This document shows positions 42,530-55,100 of a stretch of DNA of 64,000 nt, piece after piece. A model generated the notes under the pieces. That model had not been told where the DNA came from. It worked only from the letters and a program-made list of their open reading frames with translations, and did no database searches. The stretch comes from Casuarius casuarius (taxonomy: Eukaryota; Chordata; Aves; Casuariiformes; Casuariidae): positions 2,088,719 to 2,152,718 of the forward strand of contig PTFA01000005.1 of assembly GCA_003342895.1 (NCBI GenBank), read 5' to 3'. The number at the start of each line of letters is the position of its first letter. Within the stretch, counting starts at the first letter, position 1. The translations under genes were made by a program, and so were the position numbers.

Positions 42530-42890
42530 ATCAATTTAAGGAGGGGGGCTGGATGTTTTATTTGGACCATCTTGTTTAGTAGCTGCTGTGGAGCAGTTCT
42601 TTGGAAATGTATCTAGTTCCTTTCAGACCAGTATTCTGTGGCAATGCCAATGGGTACCATGAGTAATTAATTATGCACAGCGGGAGGGAAAAAAAGTATT
42701 TCCTTTTGTTTTAAATCCAGATGTTCCATTGGATGCCATTAGTTGTTGCATTATGAGATGTAGTGAATGGTGTATTCCTCTGCACTGTCTTTTACTTGTT
42801 TTCTAGACCTCTGTTATCTCTCTCTTTTTATTCTAGTCGTCTCTTCCCAAGATGAGGAGTTGTAGTGCATTTGATCACTCCTCGGCTGGA
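42530..42890 (-). mobile_element. Ancient CR1/L3-like LINE 3' remnant
   Basis: Reading the minus strand from 42890 downward gives, in order, GGGAAGAGACGACTAGAA, GATAACAGAGGTCTAGAAAA, TTTAAAACAAAAGGAAATAC and AAGATGGTCCAAATAAAACA. This matches, by eye, the 3' untranslated end of amniote CR1/L3 elements. Strongly decayed; ends approximate. Confidence 0.5.
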
Positions 42891-43639
42891 ATCCGCTCCT
42901 TACCTCTGCCTGTCCTTGTGCCTTTTCTGTTTCTTGGGTAATTTTACTTTCCAGAGAGCCCAGCATTGTGTGGATGTGGAAACACCATAGGTTAGCATGG
43001 TGACACTGCAATGGTTGCTGTTTTGTTCCTGTCCTTTTCCTAATAACTCTGAGAACTACCCCTATGCAGCCTGGGTCTTGCTGCTGCTGCTTTGCAGGCC
43101 TGATAAAAGGACTCTGAAGCCAAAAGCTTGATTTCGTTCTCTCTTGCCCCACATACTCCTCGGTTGGTGTAATAAAAATATTTTAAAGACTTTGCCTCAC
43201 TTATATCCTTGGACCATCTCAGCTCTAGCACATGTCTACTATGAACAATACCCAACTCTATTTGCCTTTTTTATGGCCTCTGAGCTAATGCCTTCAGATA
43301 ACCAGCTGCAATAAGTCCAGGATCTTCTCAAGTGGTGATAGCTAATTTTACAGCCCTGCACTGGGTATGCAGAACTTGGGCTGTTTTTTCCCTTGTCCAT
43401 TGCTTTGCTCGTTTTGGTGTTGTTTTTCCTCTGCCACTTTATCGTCCAGTTGCTTGTATTGCAAACTCTGTGGCAATTTCCTGGGACTGCAGAAGTGCTG
43501 CACTTCTTTCTGCCTCTTGGGAAACACTAGCAGCAAAAATTTCCTGCGATTAGGAGATACGTGTGAGGGAATAAAGATGGTGACGTTATTACTGCATCTC
43601 GGACCCTTAGTGAGGAACAGAATAGAATTTAATAGGATT

Positions 43640-44130
43640 TATTTCCGCAGCGGAGGCCTGCTCCTGGTGCTGCCCTGCTGCTGTGGTGAATCGCGGTGCA
43701 GCCGGCGCCGTGCGGGGCCCTGGGCTCCTCCGCCAGCCCCGGCAGATCAGGGCTCCCAGTGACGCTCCACGGAGGCACCGCCGCGTCTGCAGTGAGAATT
43801 TGCTGTTAAATCACAAACTGGGTCTTACCTGCCCCCAGCAGGGCTCAGGACGCAGACTCCTGCTTGCACAGGCTTCACGGGCGCTTGTGAATTTTGGCTG
43901 CTTGCTTTCTCCCACAGGAAAAATATTGGGGGGAGAGACCAAGGCGCACCAATTAAGTGACAGGCACGTGGGGGTGGGGGAAGCAGAGGAAGGAGAGCTG
44001 ATCCGCGGAAGGGGAGCGAGATGGGCAGCGGGAGACACGGAATGGACTCTGCAGGATGGGGACGCATGGCATCAGCCAGCCCCACGCGTGCTGGCAGAGG
44101 ACAAGACCTTCTCGCAGGCAAGGGGAAAGA
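43640..44130. promoter_or_regulatory. CpG-rich block, candidate SLC6A13 promoter region
   Basis: Dense CpG in otherwise CpG-poor surroundings (for example GCCGGCGCCGTGCGG near 43700 and CACCGCCGCGTCTGC near 43776-43790). It lies 1.8-2.3 kb upstream of the first SLC6A13 coding exon, which begins at a good acceptor and so implies an upstream noncoding exon. Promoter role is inference; no TATA box or start site was identified. Confidence 0.4.
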
Positions 44131-45914
44131 GCCCCTTCACCATGGCCATGAAATCAGTCATGTGTAGGTTTTTGTCCAGCCCTGGGGGGTGGGGGAAGGA
44201 ATGTGGGTTGGGCGAAGTCTAGGATTACACCACGGCAGAAGTTTTCTTTGCACACTTTAAATAGCCAGTACCTTTCAGTCCTGCCTCCACGTTTCCCTTC
44301 GGCTAGCGCCCTGACAGCTCCTTCCCTAAGGTAACAGCTCTGCTCGTGTCTGCTTCTGCTTTCTGCGCCCCTTCCCCCTCGGCGCCCACCCCGGTGCCTC
44401 CCTCTCTCGTGCTATGGATGAGAGGTCATGGTGCGCTCCCTGCTTGTTTAATCATTTTCTAGGGTGGAAGGTTCCTCCCAATTCTGAGCGGCCCCTGTCA
44501 AACTCCTGCAAGTGTTTCTTGCGCCCCCGCGTTCCTCTTCGCCTCCTTGGGCGTTTCATAGAGGGGTACATGTGCGTGGGGGGAACGCAGGGAGGGCAAG
44601 GGGAGAGGGTCAAAGTGCTTCTGCTTTTTTAAATTTTCTTTCTCCCTCATGGAGGGGAGAGAGCTGCCAATGCGTTTTCCTGATCTTCGGGTGAGGGAGT
44701 TGCCGGTGTGAATGACTGGCAGGCATCAGCCTGGGGTCTGACGAGCTGCTTCGGCAGGGCACCAGCAGGCACGATGGCCAGTGGCAGGCATCGTGCGGAG
44801 GAAGGCGCCTTCCTTGGCGCAGGCTGTCCTCAGCGATCCCAACCTTGGCGCAAGGCTTTGGTGGGAGCTGTGGTCTGCTCCCTGCGCCCAGTGGCACTGC
44901 AGGACTCTGCTGCTGGGAGGGTACCCTGCTCCTGAGGAACAGGCTCGGACACCCCTTGAACCTCCAAAATCCCTGCAGCAGAACGGGTGCAGTCTGCGTG
45001 CCCCATACCCGTCTCCTTGCAGTGCTCTGAAGCACTGACTGTGCAGAAATAGTCGCTTGAACTAAGCCCAGGCTTTTGTGGGAAGAAATGCATCCTCTTG
45101 GAGGCTTTGAGGGACATTGAGAAAGCAAGGGAAGCACCCAGCTACTCTGTGCCTTTTACTTATGTTAGCAGAGATCAGTTTATCACCTAGAAGAGCAAGG
45201 CAAGGCACCACGACTGTGGGAGTTCCCTGCTCTTGCTGTGCCAAAGTTTCCCAAGATGTGGTATTATAGGGAATATCTGCAGGAACAGATAGATGTTTTG
45301 AGGGGCAGACCCTTGGAGTGGAGAGATACCCAGTGGTCATTTCATCTGGATGGGTTCTTTTCCTTCAGTTAGGAGGACAGCATCATCCTGAAAAACCTTC
45401 TTTTTGTATGAAGAGGCTCTCACATCTTTAAATAACTATTTTAGTTTGTCTTCTTTCCACATCTAACAGTTCTCTGTGTTTGGTGGCTTTCATTACATGC
45501 TCTGTAAAATCAGACCTTTGTAAACAGCAACAAAAGAGAAGAGAAACCTTGATGAAATATATTATTAAGGATTTAAGCCCCCCCCCCAACCCCTAAATCT
45601 CTTCCACAGCGCCTGCTGCTGTGGAAACTTGTTCCAGCTGAGCCTTTGGGCCTGCTGCATGCAGTAAAACTTCTCAGCAATAATGCACTTGAAGGATGGG
45701 CTTTCAGAAACTGGAGTGTTTTCAGATGAGTCAATTAAAAATAATGAAACTGATAGTGGCTTTTAATGACTGATTTTGGACTAAACACTGAAAGTGCACA
45801 CACACTCTTAGCACCTTTCCTCCAGCAGGAATCGTTGTAAGGAATGAGACAGTAACGGTTTGGTATGTGTGTATGTGTTTGTATGTGTATTCTCGCCTCT
45901 CCTGCTTCCTGTAG
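44131..45914. other. SLC6A13 upstream region, probable 5' intron
   Basis: GC-richer DNA with overlapping open frames on both strands that look like shadows of high GC. A TATGTG-type repeat lies at about 45862-45890, followed by pyrimidine tract CTCGCCTCTCCTGCTTCCTG and AG at 45913-45914, a strong acceptor. Confidence 0.5.
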
Positions 45915-46186
45915 CCTGAATTTCTGCCTTGTTGCGTGACATGTTCTAACTGTAATGAAGGAAACTCCTTCTGAAGGTGGGATGGATTACAGAGTCCCTG
46001 GTGCAGTTAGCAATGGCGAAACAATACCTGCGCATCCAGGCACAGAAAAGGAGAAGGAAGAGGATCAGACTCTGGAACGAGGCCAGTGGAATAACAAGCT
46101 GGAGTATGTGTTGTCCGTGGCTGGGGAGATCATCGGTCTGGGAAACGTGTGGCGGTTCCCGTACCTCTGCTACAAGAACGGTGGAG
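45915..46186 (+). CDS. SLC6A13: SLC6A13 first coding exon with 5' leader, N-terminus and TM1
   Basis: Probable exon from the acceptor at 45913-45914 to donor GTAAGT after GGA G. The coding part is 45982-46186. After the cytoplasmic N-tail ([13 protein letters not shown]) comes TM1, [20 protein letters not shown], with the unwound GLGN segment that binds Na+ and substrate in this family. The leader contains a two-codon uORF (ATG-TTC-TAA, 45941-45949) and an in-frame ATG at 45955. Exon 5' end is inferred. Confidence 0.9.
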
Positions 46187-49100
46187 GTAAGTGCAGCCCT
46201 GCCCCGGCCAACCCCAGATGTGACGTCCCTCTGCTGTCCCTCTGTGCACATCTGCATCTCCCCCTGCTTACGTCTGGCTGACAGCAGCTTCTCAGTAATG
46301 CCTGAGTGATAAATTTGTAGAGAGGAGACCAACTCACGGGCATGGTGTTGCAATGAGCAGGATCTGTTTTGACCTGGTAAGATGTAGGTAACCGAGCGGC
46401 ACGCTGCTAGGGTTTCTGGCCAGCGTGGCCCTGTTTCCTGGAGGCGCGTGGGGCCCCCGTCCTGCGGCGAGGCGAGCAGCTGTGTGCACAAGGAGGGAGG
46501 AGTAGGGTGGGGGCTCCAGCTCTCGCAGCTGGGTGACTCACCCCAAACACTTTTTCCTTGAGGAGCACCAGGCCCCCTGTGCAAACAGGACCACGTGTCC
46601 CAGAGCCGCAGCAGGGTGTGTGTGCGGGAGCTGTGTGGGAGGCCCCTGGGACACGGATGTCCTCGCTGCTGTGGCGAGAAGCTGGAGCATTTTCTAGGGG
46701 CTTTTGAAGCCTTTGTGCGCTTCAAGGCTCCGGTGGTCACAGGTCCTGCCTGTTGTGCCCAGGCAGCCCTGTGTCTGCAGTTGATGAGATGGTATGTGTG
46801 TTCACCCCCCTGCCCCCAAATTTGTCTAGTCTGCATGTTTCTGCATAGCCTTACCTCACCGGGAGTTTGCCCATCTTAGAGGTTAGGGTGCCCAGGTGTT
46901 TGCCAAGGGGCCAGGGACATGCAGTTTCTGTCTGGCTCCTGTTTTGCATGTCTTTAAATCTTTGCGAAGGAAAGCCCTGCCTGCCACAGGGGTCAAAATC
47001 CAATAAACAAAATGCTGAGGGAGAAGCCTGCTTGCCGACCGCGCTGGGGCTGGTAGTCTGGTCCCTGGTCCCACGTGACGGCGTCGGCCCTCTGGCATGA
47101 CACGTTGCTGCCAGCTGGGTGCCCGCGCTGACTTGCGCCTCTGGGTGCCGGGTCCTGGGACTGGGGGCTGAGATAGGCGGAACTAAGGGGTTTTCCTCAC
47201 CTCTGTGAAGAAGCGCAGTGCCGCCTCTGCTTCCCATGGTGCCTCCTGGCATCGAATGAAGCCGTGCATGCATGGGGGGAAAAATGTGCCTCTGAGCGGG
47301 GTGATGAGGCACCAGGATCTACATGCTCAAGGGAGAGAGAGATGGAGCACGGCGTTGTTATTATCCATGGAGGATAAAGCGCATCGGTGCTGATCGGGCT
47401 CTGCGTGTGGTACGGCTTCGTAGCAGGTCCACCGAGGTGCGTGGGCTGGGCTGGGCTGCAGCTTCGTGGCAGACCTGGGCTTGCTTTTGCAGGTGGAGGG
47501 TTGCCATGGGCTTTTACAGGTTTTTGTTTCTGCTTTGTTTAGCTTGTGACTTTCTTTCAAGGGAGAAAACATTATTTAAGAGATGAAAGCCCAAGGCTCT
47601 GCTAAGTTTGGCTGTGTGTCTGTTTTCTCTGTGGCACATGGAGAAGGAATTATGCTCCCTATTTGGTGATTAATTGCTAATTGGGCTCCCCGGAAGGGAT
47701 GGGGAGAGGAGAAATGGCACTTGGCGTGGAGCTGGCATGGAGCGAGTGCTGGGGACTCTGGGTTGAAATCCCCTGGCTTTAGCTTGGGGTAGTCTTATGG
47801 GCCTCACTAAACTGCTTTCATCCCAGTGGCATAAAAGAGGATTAGCTGCCATTTAGCTATTTTCACACTGGATTTTGCTCAGTGTTTGCTTCGTCTTACC
47901 AGGTGATTGGGAATTTTATTTCTGAAAGGGAGGATTTTTCTTGTTTTCCTATTTTAATCGGGAACATTTCTTGGCTGCATGCTGCATGGCACCCGCTCCA
48001 GCCGTTGCACCATCCCTGTGTGCTCCCTGCACAGGGAACCAGCTTGGGACAAGCACCGCCGGCTGGGAGAGGAGCAGGTCCTGGGAGCTGCATCTTCGCA
48101 GCCCTCCCCTTGCTGCGCTCTGCGAGGGACAGTCACACAGGGCTGTGCCCCACCGTTTTTGAGTGCTGCTCGCTGGGGAAGAAGGGAGAGCTTGGGGATG
48201 GCTTTTGGGTCACCAGAGCTGCAGTGTGTGGCTGGACAGCAGAGGGAAGACAAAAAGGGATCTCTCAACCTTTTTTCCTGAGAAATGGGCCTGAACTGTA
48301 GCCGTGAAGTCGTAGAGGCTAGGGGGAATTTGAAATCTCAGACAAAATTTGTCACCTCAGGACCTGGCCACCTTCCCATGAGGTTAAAGAAAAGATGGTG
48401 CTTGAGATGCCTGTACAGAAAGGCATTTCCCAGATGGCTCTTCTTGGGGTAGGGAATGAAATAAGGCTACACAGGATTAGAGGCTTTCTCCTGCATGATG
48501 GAGTCCAGCCCTACCCTGGCTAGTGCTGTATCAAATCACCCATTTGTAATGTATCGAGATTAATTTTAAAAGCTGCCAGAGGTCTGTACTCCTTTGGGAA
48601 GGCTGATGCTGGCACTTTTGCTTCTCTGGTGGTTAGGGACCTTTATTTAATTTCCAGCTTAAGGTTAATCATGGCCAGTCTGTAACCATTTGTTCTTATG
48701 CCAACGTCACCTTCAGTCTTAAATAGCTCTGTGGCCCCCTCCCCAGTTGCCTTTCTTCCCCCTCTCAGTGATGACAGTGAGGTTAACTCTTCTCAGCTTT
48801 TTCTTTGCTTGGCTAAATAAGCCAGGACTCTTCACAGAAGGAAAGGATATCTGCAAAATCTGAGTTATGCAAATAGAGGCAGCTTGTCACTTTTCCTTTC
48901 TTTAGAGGACTTTTTACATAACGAAGCAAGAATGGTTTCTTGCATATTTTGTGCTCTGTGTTTGATAACAAGGGCCTATGTAGCAAAAAAAAAAAAAAAG
49001 AAAGAAAAAAGAAAAGAAAAGAAAGTGGTAGTGGGAGGAGAAGCAAACAGCAAAAGATGTTCTTCTTTCACTCTTGTTCACTCTTGCTTTTGCCTCCTGT

Positions 49101-52100
49101 GGTGGGGTCAGGCCCTCCCTGGGCAGACTGGCCCTGCTGATTGGGAAATACTGGGGAAGCCTGTCTGGCTGTGTGGCTCAATCTGCCGCACCCTGGCCCC
49201 ACGCACTCACCCGGCACCGGCTCGTCTTGTGTCCGTGGCCACCCCTGCGAGAGCAGAGGAGAAGTGGCTGGGGAAGTCAGCGCTGCGACGATGGATGCGC
49301 TCAGTGCAGACATGCTGCCTGGCTTCAGTGAGGAAAATCTCTGTCAAGGTTTCACCTCAAGGCGGGACAGGAGGAGTTTGAGTGGAGAAAGCTCAGGCTA
49401 CGCTTTGAGGCTGCTGGGATGCGTCCCCACCTTGCATTATGGGAAGGAGCCGTGTTGTAACCTGCTGTAAGGGGTTGCCCTTTCTGCTGCAGTGCAGATG
49501 GGCCCCCGGGCCTATGCGATTGTGAAAGGTAGCTGTGTTATAGCACCTTTTCTCTTCCCCCCCCCCCCCCTTACTGCAGCCCCTGGCTGAAGGCAGTCTT
49601 ACTTGCCACCCTTTCCCACCTATGCTGGCAAGCGCCAGTCCTCTGCCCCACGATGGCCTTGTTGCCTGTGAGGTGCCCTCGAGGCAGGACGGCTGGGCAG
49701 TCCTTGCAGGGACACCTGTCTTGCAGCCTGGCGTTGCTCCCCAAGATCCTGGCAGTGGCAGCTCCCCGGCTGGGCTTGGGGGCCTGCAACCCTCTGGGGA
49801 GCAGCTCTGCTGGTGTTGGGGTTGCCCTCCATAAGGTGCTCAGCACCGTGGTGGTGGGGGATGAGATCTGGGGCGGGAGGAGAGGAAGGAGATGGAGAGC
49901 AGGAGAGATGGTCACCCAGGACCCAGATGCATCCCTGTGAATCTCCCCTGTGCCTCACTGTCATTTCAATTCATTTCATAATCCATGTGTTAGGATCCTT
50001 GAGGTAGACTCCTAAAGGGTGACGCCTTTTGGAAAACCAACTACAAATGGACAGACTTGAGGTGACTGGAGCTGCTGAGGAAGAGGAAGGTCCAGAACAC
50101 AGACCACAAGTAAACAAAATCCATGTTGCACAGCCCCACCTCCCAGCTCGGAGATGTTTCCTTAGACCAAGTGGCAGCTGTTTAGTTCTGTGCAAACTTT
50201 TGTACAACAGTAATCTCTCTTGGAAAAATGCACCATTTTTATGGTAATATAACAGCACACAAGATGGGACTTGAGGGGATTGTGTTGATATAACCATTCC
50301 CCCTTGCCCTTTGCCCTGACCAATTTATATTTACTAGCACAGAGAAAGCCCGTGGGCCAGACATTCGTCCTTCCCCACAGTTGCCAGGTAACAGCACCCT
50401 GCCCTTCAGCTGGCNTTTCCCATAGGGACCTGTGGAGATGCTCTCCTCATATATTTTGTTGGTGGTTTTTTTTGCTGTGTACCCTGCTGGGGTGAGTGTG
50501 GGGGTGGGACTGCTGGCCCAAAGCGTCCCTTCCCTCTCCCCAGCCTGTGCATGCTAGCTAAGCTTCTTAACTCGAAAAACGAGAGATTTCATTTAACTGT
50601 ACACCAGGACTGCTGTTCCTCATACACCCCCACCAACCTGACCGAGAGCCAGGTAGCCTCTCTTTAGCATAGAAAAGGACTACACAGGGAAAAGATGGCT
50701 TTTGGTGAGCTGAGATGTCCCCTCGGGCTCTGTGTGCCCTTCAGAGCCTGCCACAGCCTTGCTGGTGCTTGGTCCTCTTGGAGTTGCCCCTGTTTGACTG
50801 AAGTCTCTGTCCTGCCTTGCATCTCCAGCACAGTCAGAGGAAGGGAGAGGAAGGCCCTCCAGGGCGTGCTTGGGGACAGCCAAGCTCGGCTCTGACATCT
50901 GCCCTTGCTGTCCTATGTGGTGGTGCTTCAACAGCTTTGATGATGCGTTTGCAAAGCAGGGAGCATTCGTGGGGCTCTCTCTTACGCTCCATGGGAGAAA
51001 AGCCATCAGCGCATTTAATGTTAGTGAGGAGTAATCATAAATGTGATCTATTTCATCCCTGTCTGCTTCCATGATAGGATTTGACCAGGAAGGGAGCCCT
51101 GATTGCTTGTATGAGGGAAATACTTTTCTGCACTACTTTCTTTTCAGTTGCATGCCTGCTTTTTTTCAGTGAGTGAATGATTGAGCAAGTCCCCAAACTG
51201 GATGAATATATTATTCTGAATGTATTGTTCAATGTCTTGGTGTTGTCATCTGTGGTAGTGTCAATGACAGGCATTCAGAAAAATCAGATTAAAAGGAATC
51301 ATCAGCTTTCTTAAAAATCACAATAGTTTCACAGTAGGATGATCGCCTTTATTTCTATACAGTTAATGAGAACTTGTTTTACTCTTTTCTGGACAAAAGT
51401 TAGGCCTAGAAACTTTCCTTTCTCTCCTCCTTTTCTAAATGTTGAGTTTCTCATGCAGTCACATTGCTCTGGGAGTCAGACCTTGAAGAAAACCCCTTTC
51501 TCCTGGCACCTCACCTCTGTGCCCTTCCCACCCTCAGCAGCCCACATCGTTCCCGTACCGTCCTCCTTAAGGCTCTCCTGGAAAGGAGTTGCTCTGTTCT
51601 AGGTTTAGGATGGCCCAAATGCAGTCATTTATTTCTCTTGTACGCTGCTTGAATCTGCCAGGTGCCTTCTTCATCCCCTACCTCATCTTCCTCTTCACCT
51701 GCGGGATCCCAGTGTTCTTCCTGGAAACGGCACTAGGGCAGTACACGAGCCAGGGAGGGGTGACGGCCTGGAGGAGGATTTGCCCTCTCTTCGAAGGTGA
51801 GTGAGCCCAGGAGGGCAAGGCGAGGTGGGAAGGAGCGCTGGGACCAGGAGCTTCAGCTCGACTGGAGGGAGGCTTCCTTGACACCAGCCCTGTGAGGCAT
51901 GGGGGAAAGGAGGTGCTGCGTGTCCTCACAGCTCAGTTCGTTATGTACCTCACCACGTGCTCTGATGAACCTTGCAGATGCCAACCCAGCTAGGGTCGCT
52001 GACCATCTCCGTTCCAAAATAATGCTGAGAAAATTGTTTGCCTTTCTCACCAAACAGTACCCCTTGTTACATTGCATCCCAGCTTCCTTCCACATCATGC

Positions 52101-55100
52101 CCAGCACTCTGGCCATCAGCTTTGCCTGATAAAGTTGTCCTCCAAGATCTAAATGATGAAAATGCTTCTGATAGTTATGAGGAACCTAAAATATACTGCT
52201 ATCTTTTAAAATTGATCCTATGTCATTTTTCTGAGTTTGCAGAGGGCTTAAAACCTTAGTGGTGAAAAGTGTCAGCTGTCTTAATAAATCATGAACTGTC
52301 ACATCTACTCCTTGCACTACTTGAGCATAATCATCCAATCTTGAGACACCTTCTGTGATTTCTGAGGTCTGAAAAGTCCCAGTTGCCTCCTCCCCACTCG
52401 CCAAAACTTTTAGATACTCCTCTGTCACCTTACAAAGAAGGTGTGTATTTTTAATATTAAAAAGTTCCAAAACAGTGAAAAGTGAAAAGAAAAGAGTGAG
52501 CAAAATAAAAAGTGAATTTTGGTAAAAGAGATGCTATTCAGCAGGTGGAGCGTTGTCATATATCTCCGTCTCTTTGGGTGTCTTTCTGACCTGCTTTCCA
52601 ACCATAATCTGCATATCCTGTGTCCAGACTCTTTCCTCTTCCCATCCTTTTACTAGAAAATGCTGCAATAAAGATAATGGGAGGATGGATTTACTGGGGA
52701 ATGGCTGGCCTTGGGGCTCATCTCTCAGGGCTGCTCAGCTTTCTTGGCAGCTCCCTCACCCAAGAGCCACCTCTGTTCAGGTGGAGTCACCTGGGGAATG
52801 TATTTAACTCCTTGTTAGGGCTCGCTCCTATGGACAAGTGTCTTCTACAGACTGTCTGAAGCCTGGAGCTGGTGGGCAGATTTAATACCCCACATGCTGA
52901 GCTCCTCACCCACGGATGGCTACAGGGGACGCTATATGGAGCAGCCTGTAGGCTCCCACCCACGGCCTCCTGTGCTGATCCCTAAGAGGGGGCCCAAATG
53001 CTGAGTCACTCAGGAGACACTTGATGCCCAGAAGCCTTTGCTGCCCTGTGGGGCTGAGTTTCTAGTAGGTACCAGGCCCCAGAGCCTCAAGGGCTGTGCC
53101 CCTAGAATTGGCTGCCAGCCAGTAGTATCACATATTGATCCAATCTCGGCTTTTCTCAAAAGTAATCTATTGGTACAGGTTTGGCTGAAGTGACTACTGT
53201 GACTCTGCTGAGCTCATTAGTCCCACTTAGTATTCAGCCTGGTAACTGCGGTCTGTTCCCCCTCTGTATCCAATCTGTCAGGGTTTACCTGGGCTTCCTT
53301 GTCACCCAACAGCAAGGGAAGGGAAGAGCGTGCCAGGGTATCGGAGCACCTCCATCCTTCCTACATGGAGGTCAGCTTATCAAGGAAGCCACCCTAAACC
53401 GCTGCTGATGCAGGATGGTGGAGTTTGGGTACCGCTGGAGGGGGGATGATGGCGTGAGCAGTNGTCCTGCTCACATTTAGACAGCAGCATGGTCAAATTG
53501 AGAAGTAAAGAATTAAGATGAGAAGTAAGAATTACATGACCACAGTGGGACACTTGTGTTGTGGGCCAGTCTGAGGGCAGGCGCCAATCTTCAGAAGAGG
53601 CCTGTGCCTCCCCCTTGATGTATTTATCCACATTCAAGGCCTTCTTTCTGCAGGAATTGGCTATGCCTCACAGGTCATTGTCATACTTCTGAACTCCTAC
53701 TACATTATTGTCCTGGCCTGGGCCTTGTTTTATCTCTTCAGTTCGTTCACCATAGACCTTCCCTGGGGCAGCTGTGACCATGAGTGGAACACAGGTAGGT
53801 GTGGAGTCCCCTCCCATTCCTCATCCCCCAGCTTCTGCACAAAAAAACCGTGCTGCTTGCAAATACTAACTAACTCATGAAAGCAACTTACTGCTACATG
53901 AGTCAGACCATGGTTTGTAGGGGGAGTAAACCCTGGTTATTGCTAGACAAAGTGTCAGTAGCAGCAGTTCTGATGATGCTTTTAGAGAAGAGTCTCAGTT
54001 CTGTTTGATAACATAGGTCTTTGCCAGAAAGTCCCCAGTGTGTCAGGTTGCTACTGAGTGCCCGTTTGCTGTGTCTGGCCAACATAATGTGCTGGACACC
54101 TTTCCAGGCTGCTCTGGCTCTGGACTCCAGCCATGGAGGGCATCTTCTTTCTTGCCAGTGGTGGCAGGGATGAAAAATCCAATCTTCCTGTGCCATGCAC
54201 TAGCGGTAGGCCCAGTGCGAGTCAGGATGGCTCACCATNCCCACTGGAAGGAAAAAATGAAATGCAGTCTGCTTAGTTGTCCTGAGTGTCTTGCCAGCCT
54301 CACACTGGAGGGGACTCCTTTCATGCATCCATGGGACTACAGAACATTTGTCTCTTGCTGAGTATTGACATTAAGGATGGAAAGGGAGCTATTTCTCAGA
54401 TCCTCTGGTATTTCAGTCATTGCTATTTACCTTCCCTCTCTTCTTGGGCCTCCTCTGCAGGGAGCTGCATGGAATTCCAGAAGGCGAACTCCACGCTAAA
54501 TGTGACGAATGAAAATGCCACCTCCCCTGTCATTGAGTTCTGGGAGTAAGTAAAAGAAAGGCCTACCTTCCCCTCATCCTCTGAGAAATACATTCCCTGG
54601 GCAATGAATAAACCCCCCAGCGGCACTTCCTAATAATTCGTCCTTGTCAGAACAGGCCATAGCATTGCAAGCCGGGCAGGTCACGGTGAAGGCAGACATG
54701 CAGAGCCCTGATCTCAGGTGCAGCATTGTCAGTCAAGGGTAACATTGCAGGGCCTCGTGGTGTTTGTCTGGAGCTGCTTGTCAGGCTGGCCTGCCTGAGG
54801 GAGGAGTTTGACTTTGTCTTTCTCTTATGCTGTATCCCTGGCCCTCTGGACCTTTCTGGCTCCTCAGTCTCACTGACCTCAGTGACGCCAGGTGACCCTC
54901 TGTGTGTGGACTGCACCTCACTGTTGCTTTGGCTCCTCTGGTCCTTGATATTCTGTTTGCTGTACTTCTCTCACTTCCTTCTGTCTTCCTTCTCTGCTAT
55001 TGTACTCATCCCTTCTCCATTTGTTTCTCTCTCTGCCTCCTCCCATGTTCTTCATTGCCACCCATAATCTTCCTTATACAATTGTTTCCTCTTGCAGCAT

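Larger units (their letters stand above)
33661..43639. other. Intergenic spacer between KDM5A and SLC6A13
   Basis: About 10 kb without a supported gene. It contains poly-A at 34852-34873, a C16-T24 tract at 35693-35732, poly-T at 37891-37922 and an ATGT-type microsatellite at about 41437-41494. An old CR1/L3 piece lies at about 42530-42890. The segment 41570-42500 looks repeat-like but I could not classify it. GC content visibly rises from about 37 kb onward. Confidence 0.7.

Noticed and set aside
44610..45137. 175-codon minus-strand frame and overlapping frames upstream of SLC6A13
   Set aside because: High GC with frames open in several registers at once; no conserved motif.
45946..46836. 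296-codon minus-strand open frame, the longest uninterrupted frame in the window
   Set aside because: It is antisense to the first SLC6A13 coding exon and the GC-rich start of the next intron; composition explains the lack of stops and no domain is recognisable.
48813..49046. Leu/Phe-rich minus-strand frame that looks like a membrane peptide
   Set aside because: Produced by the purine-rich A/GAAAG tract read in antisense.
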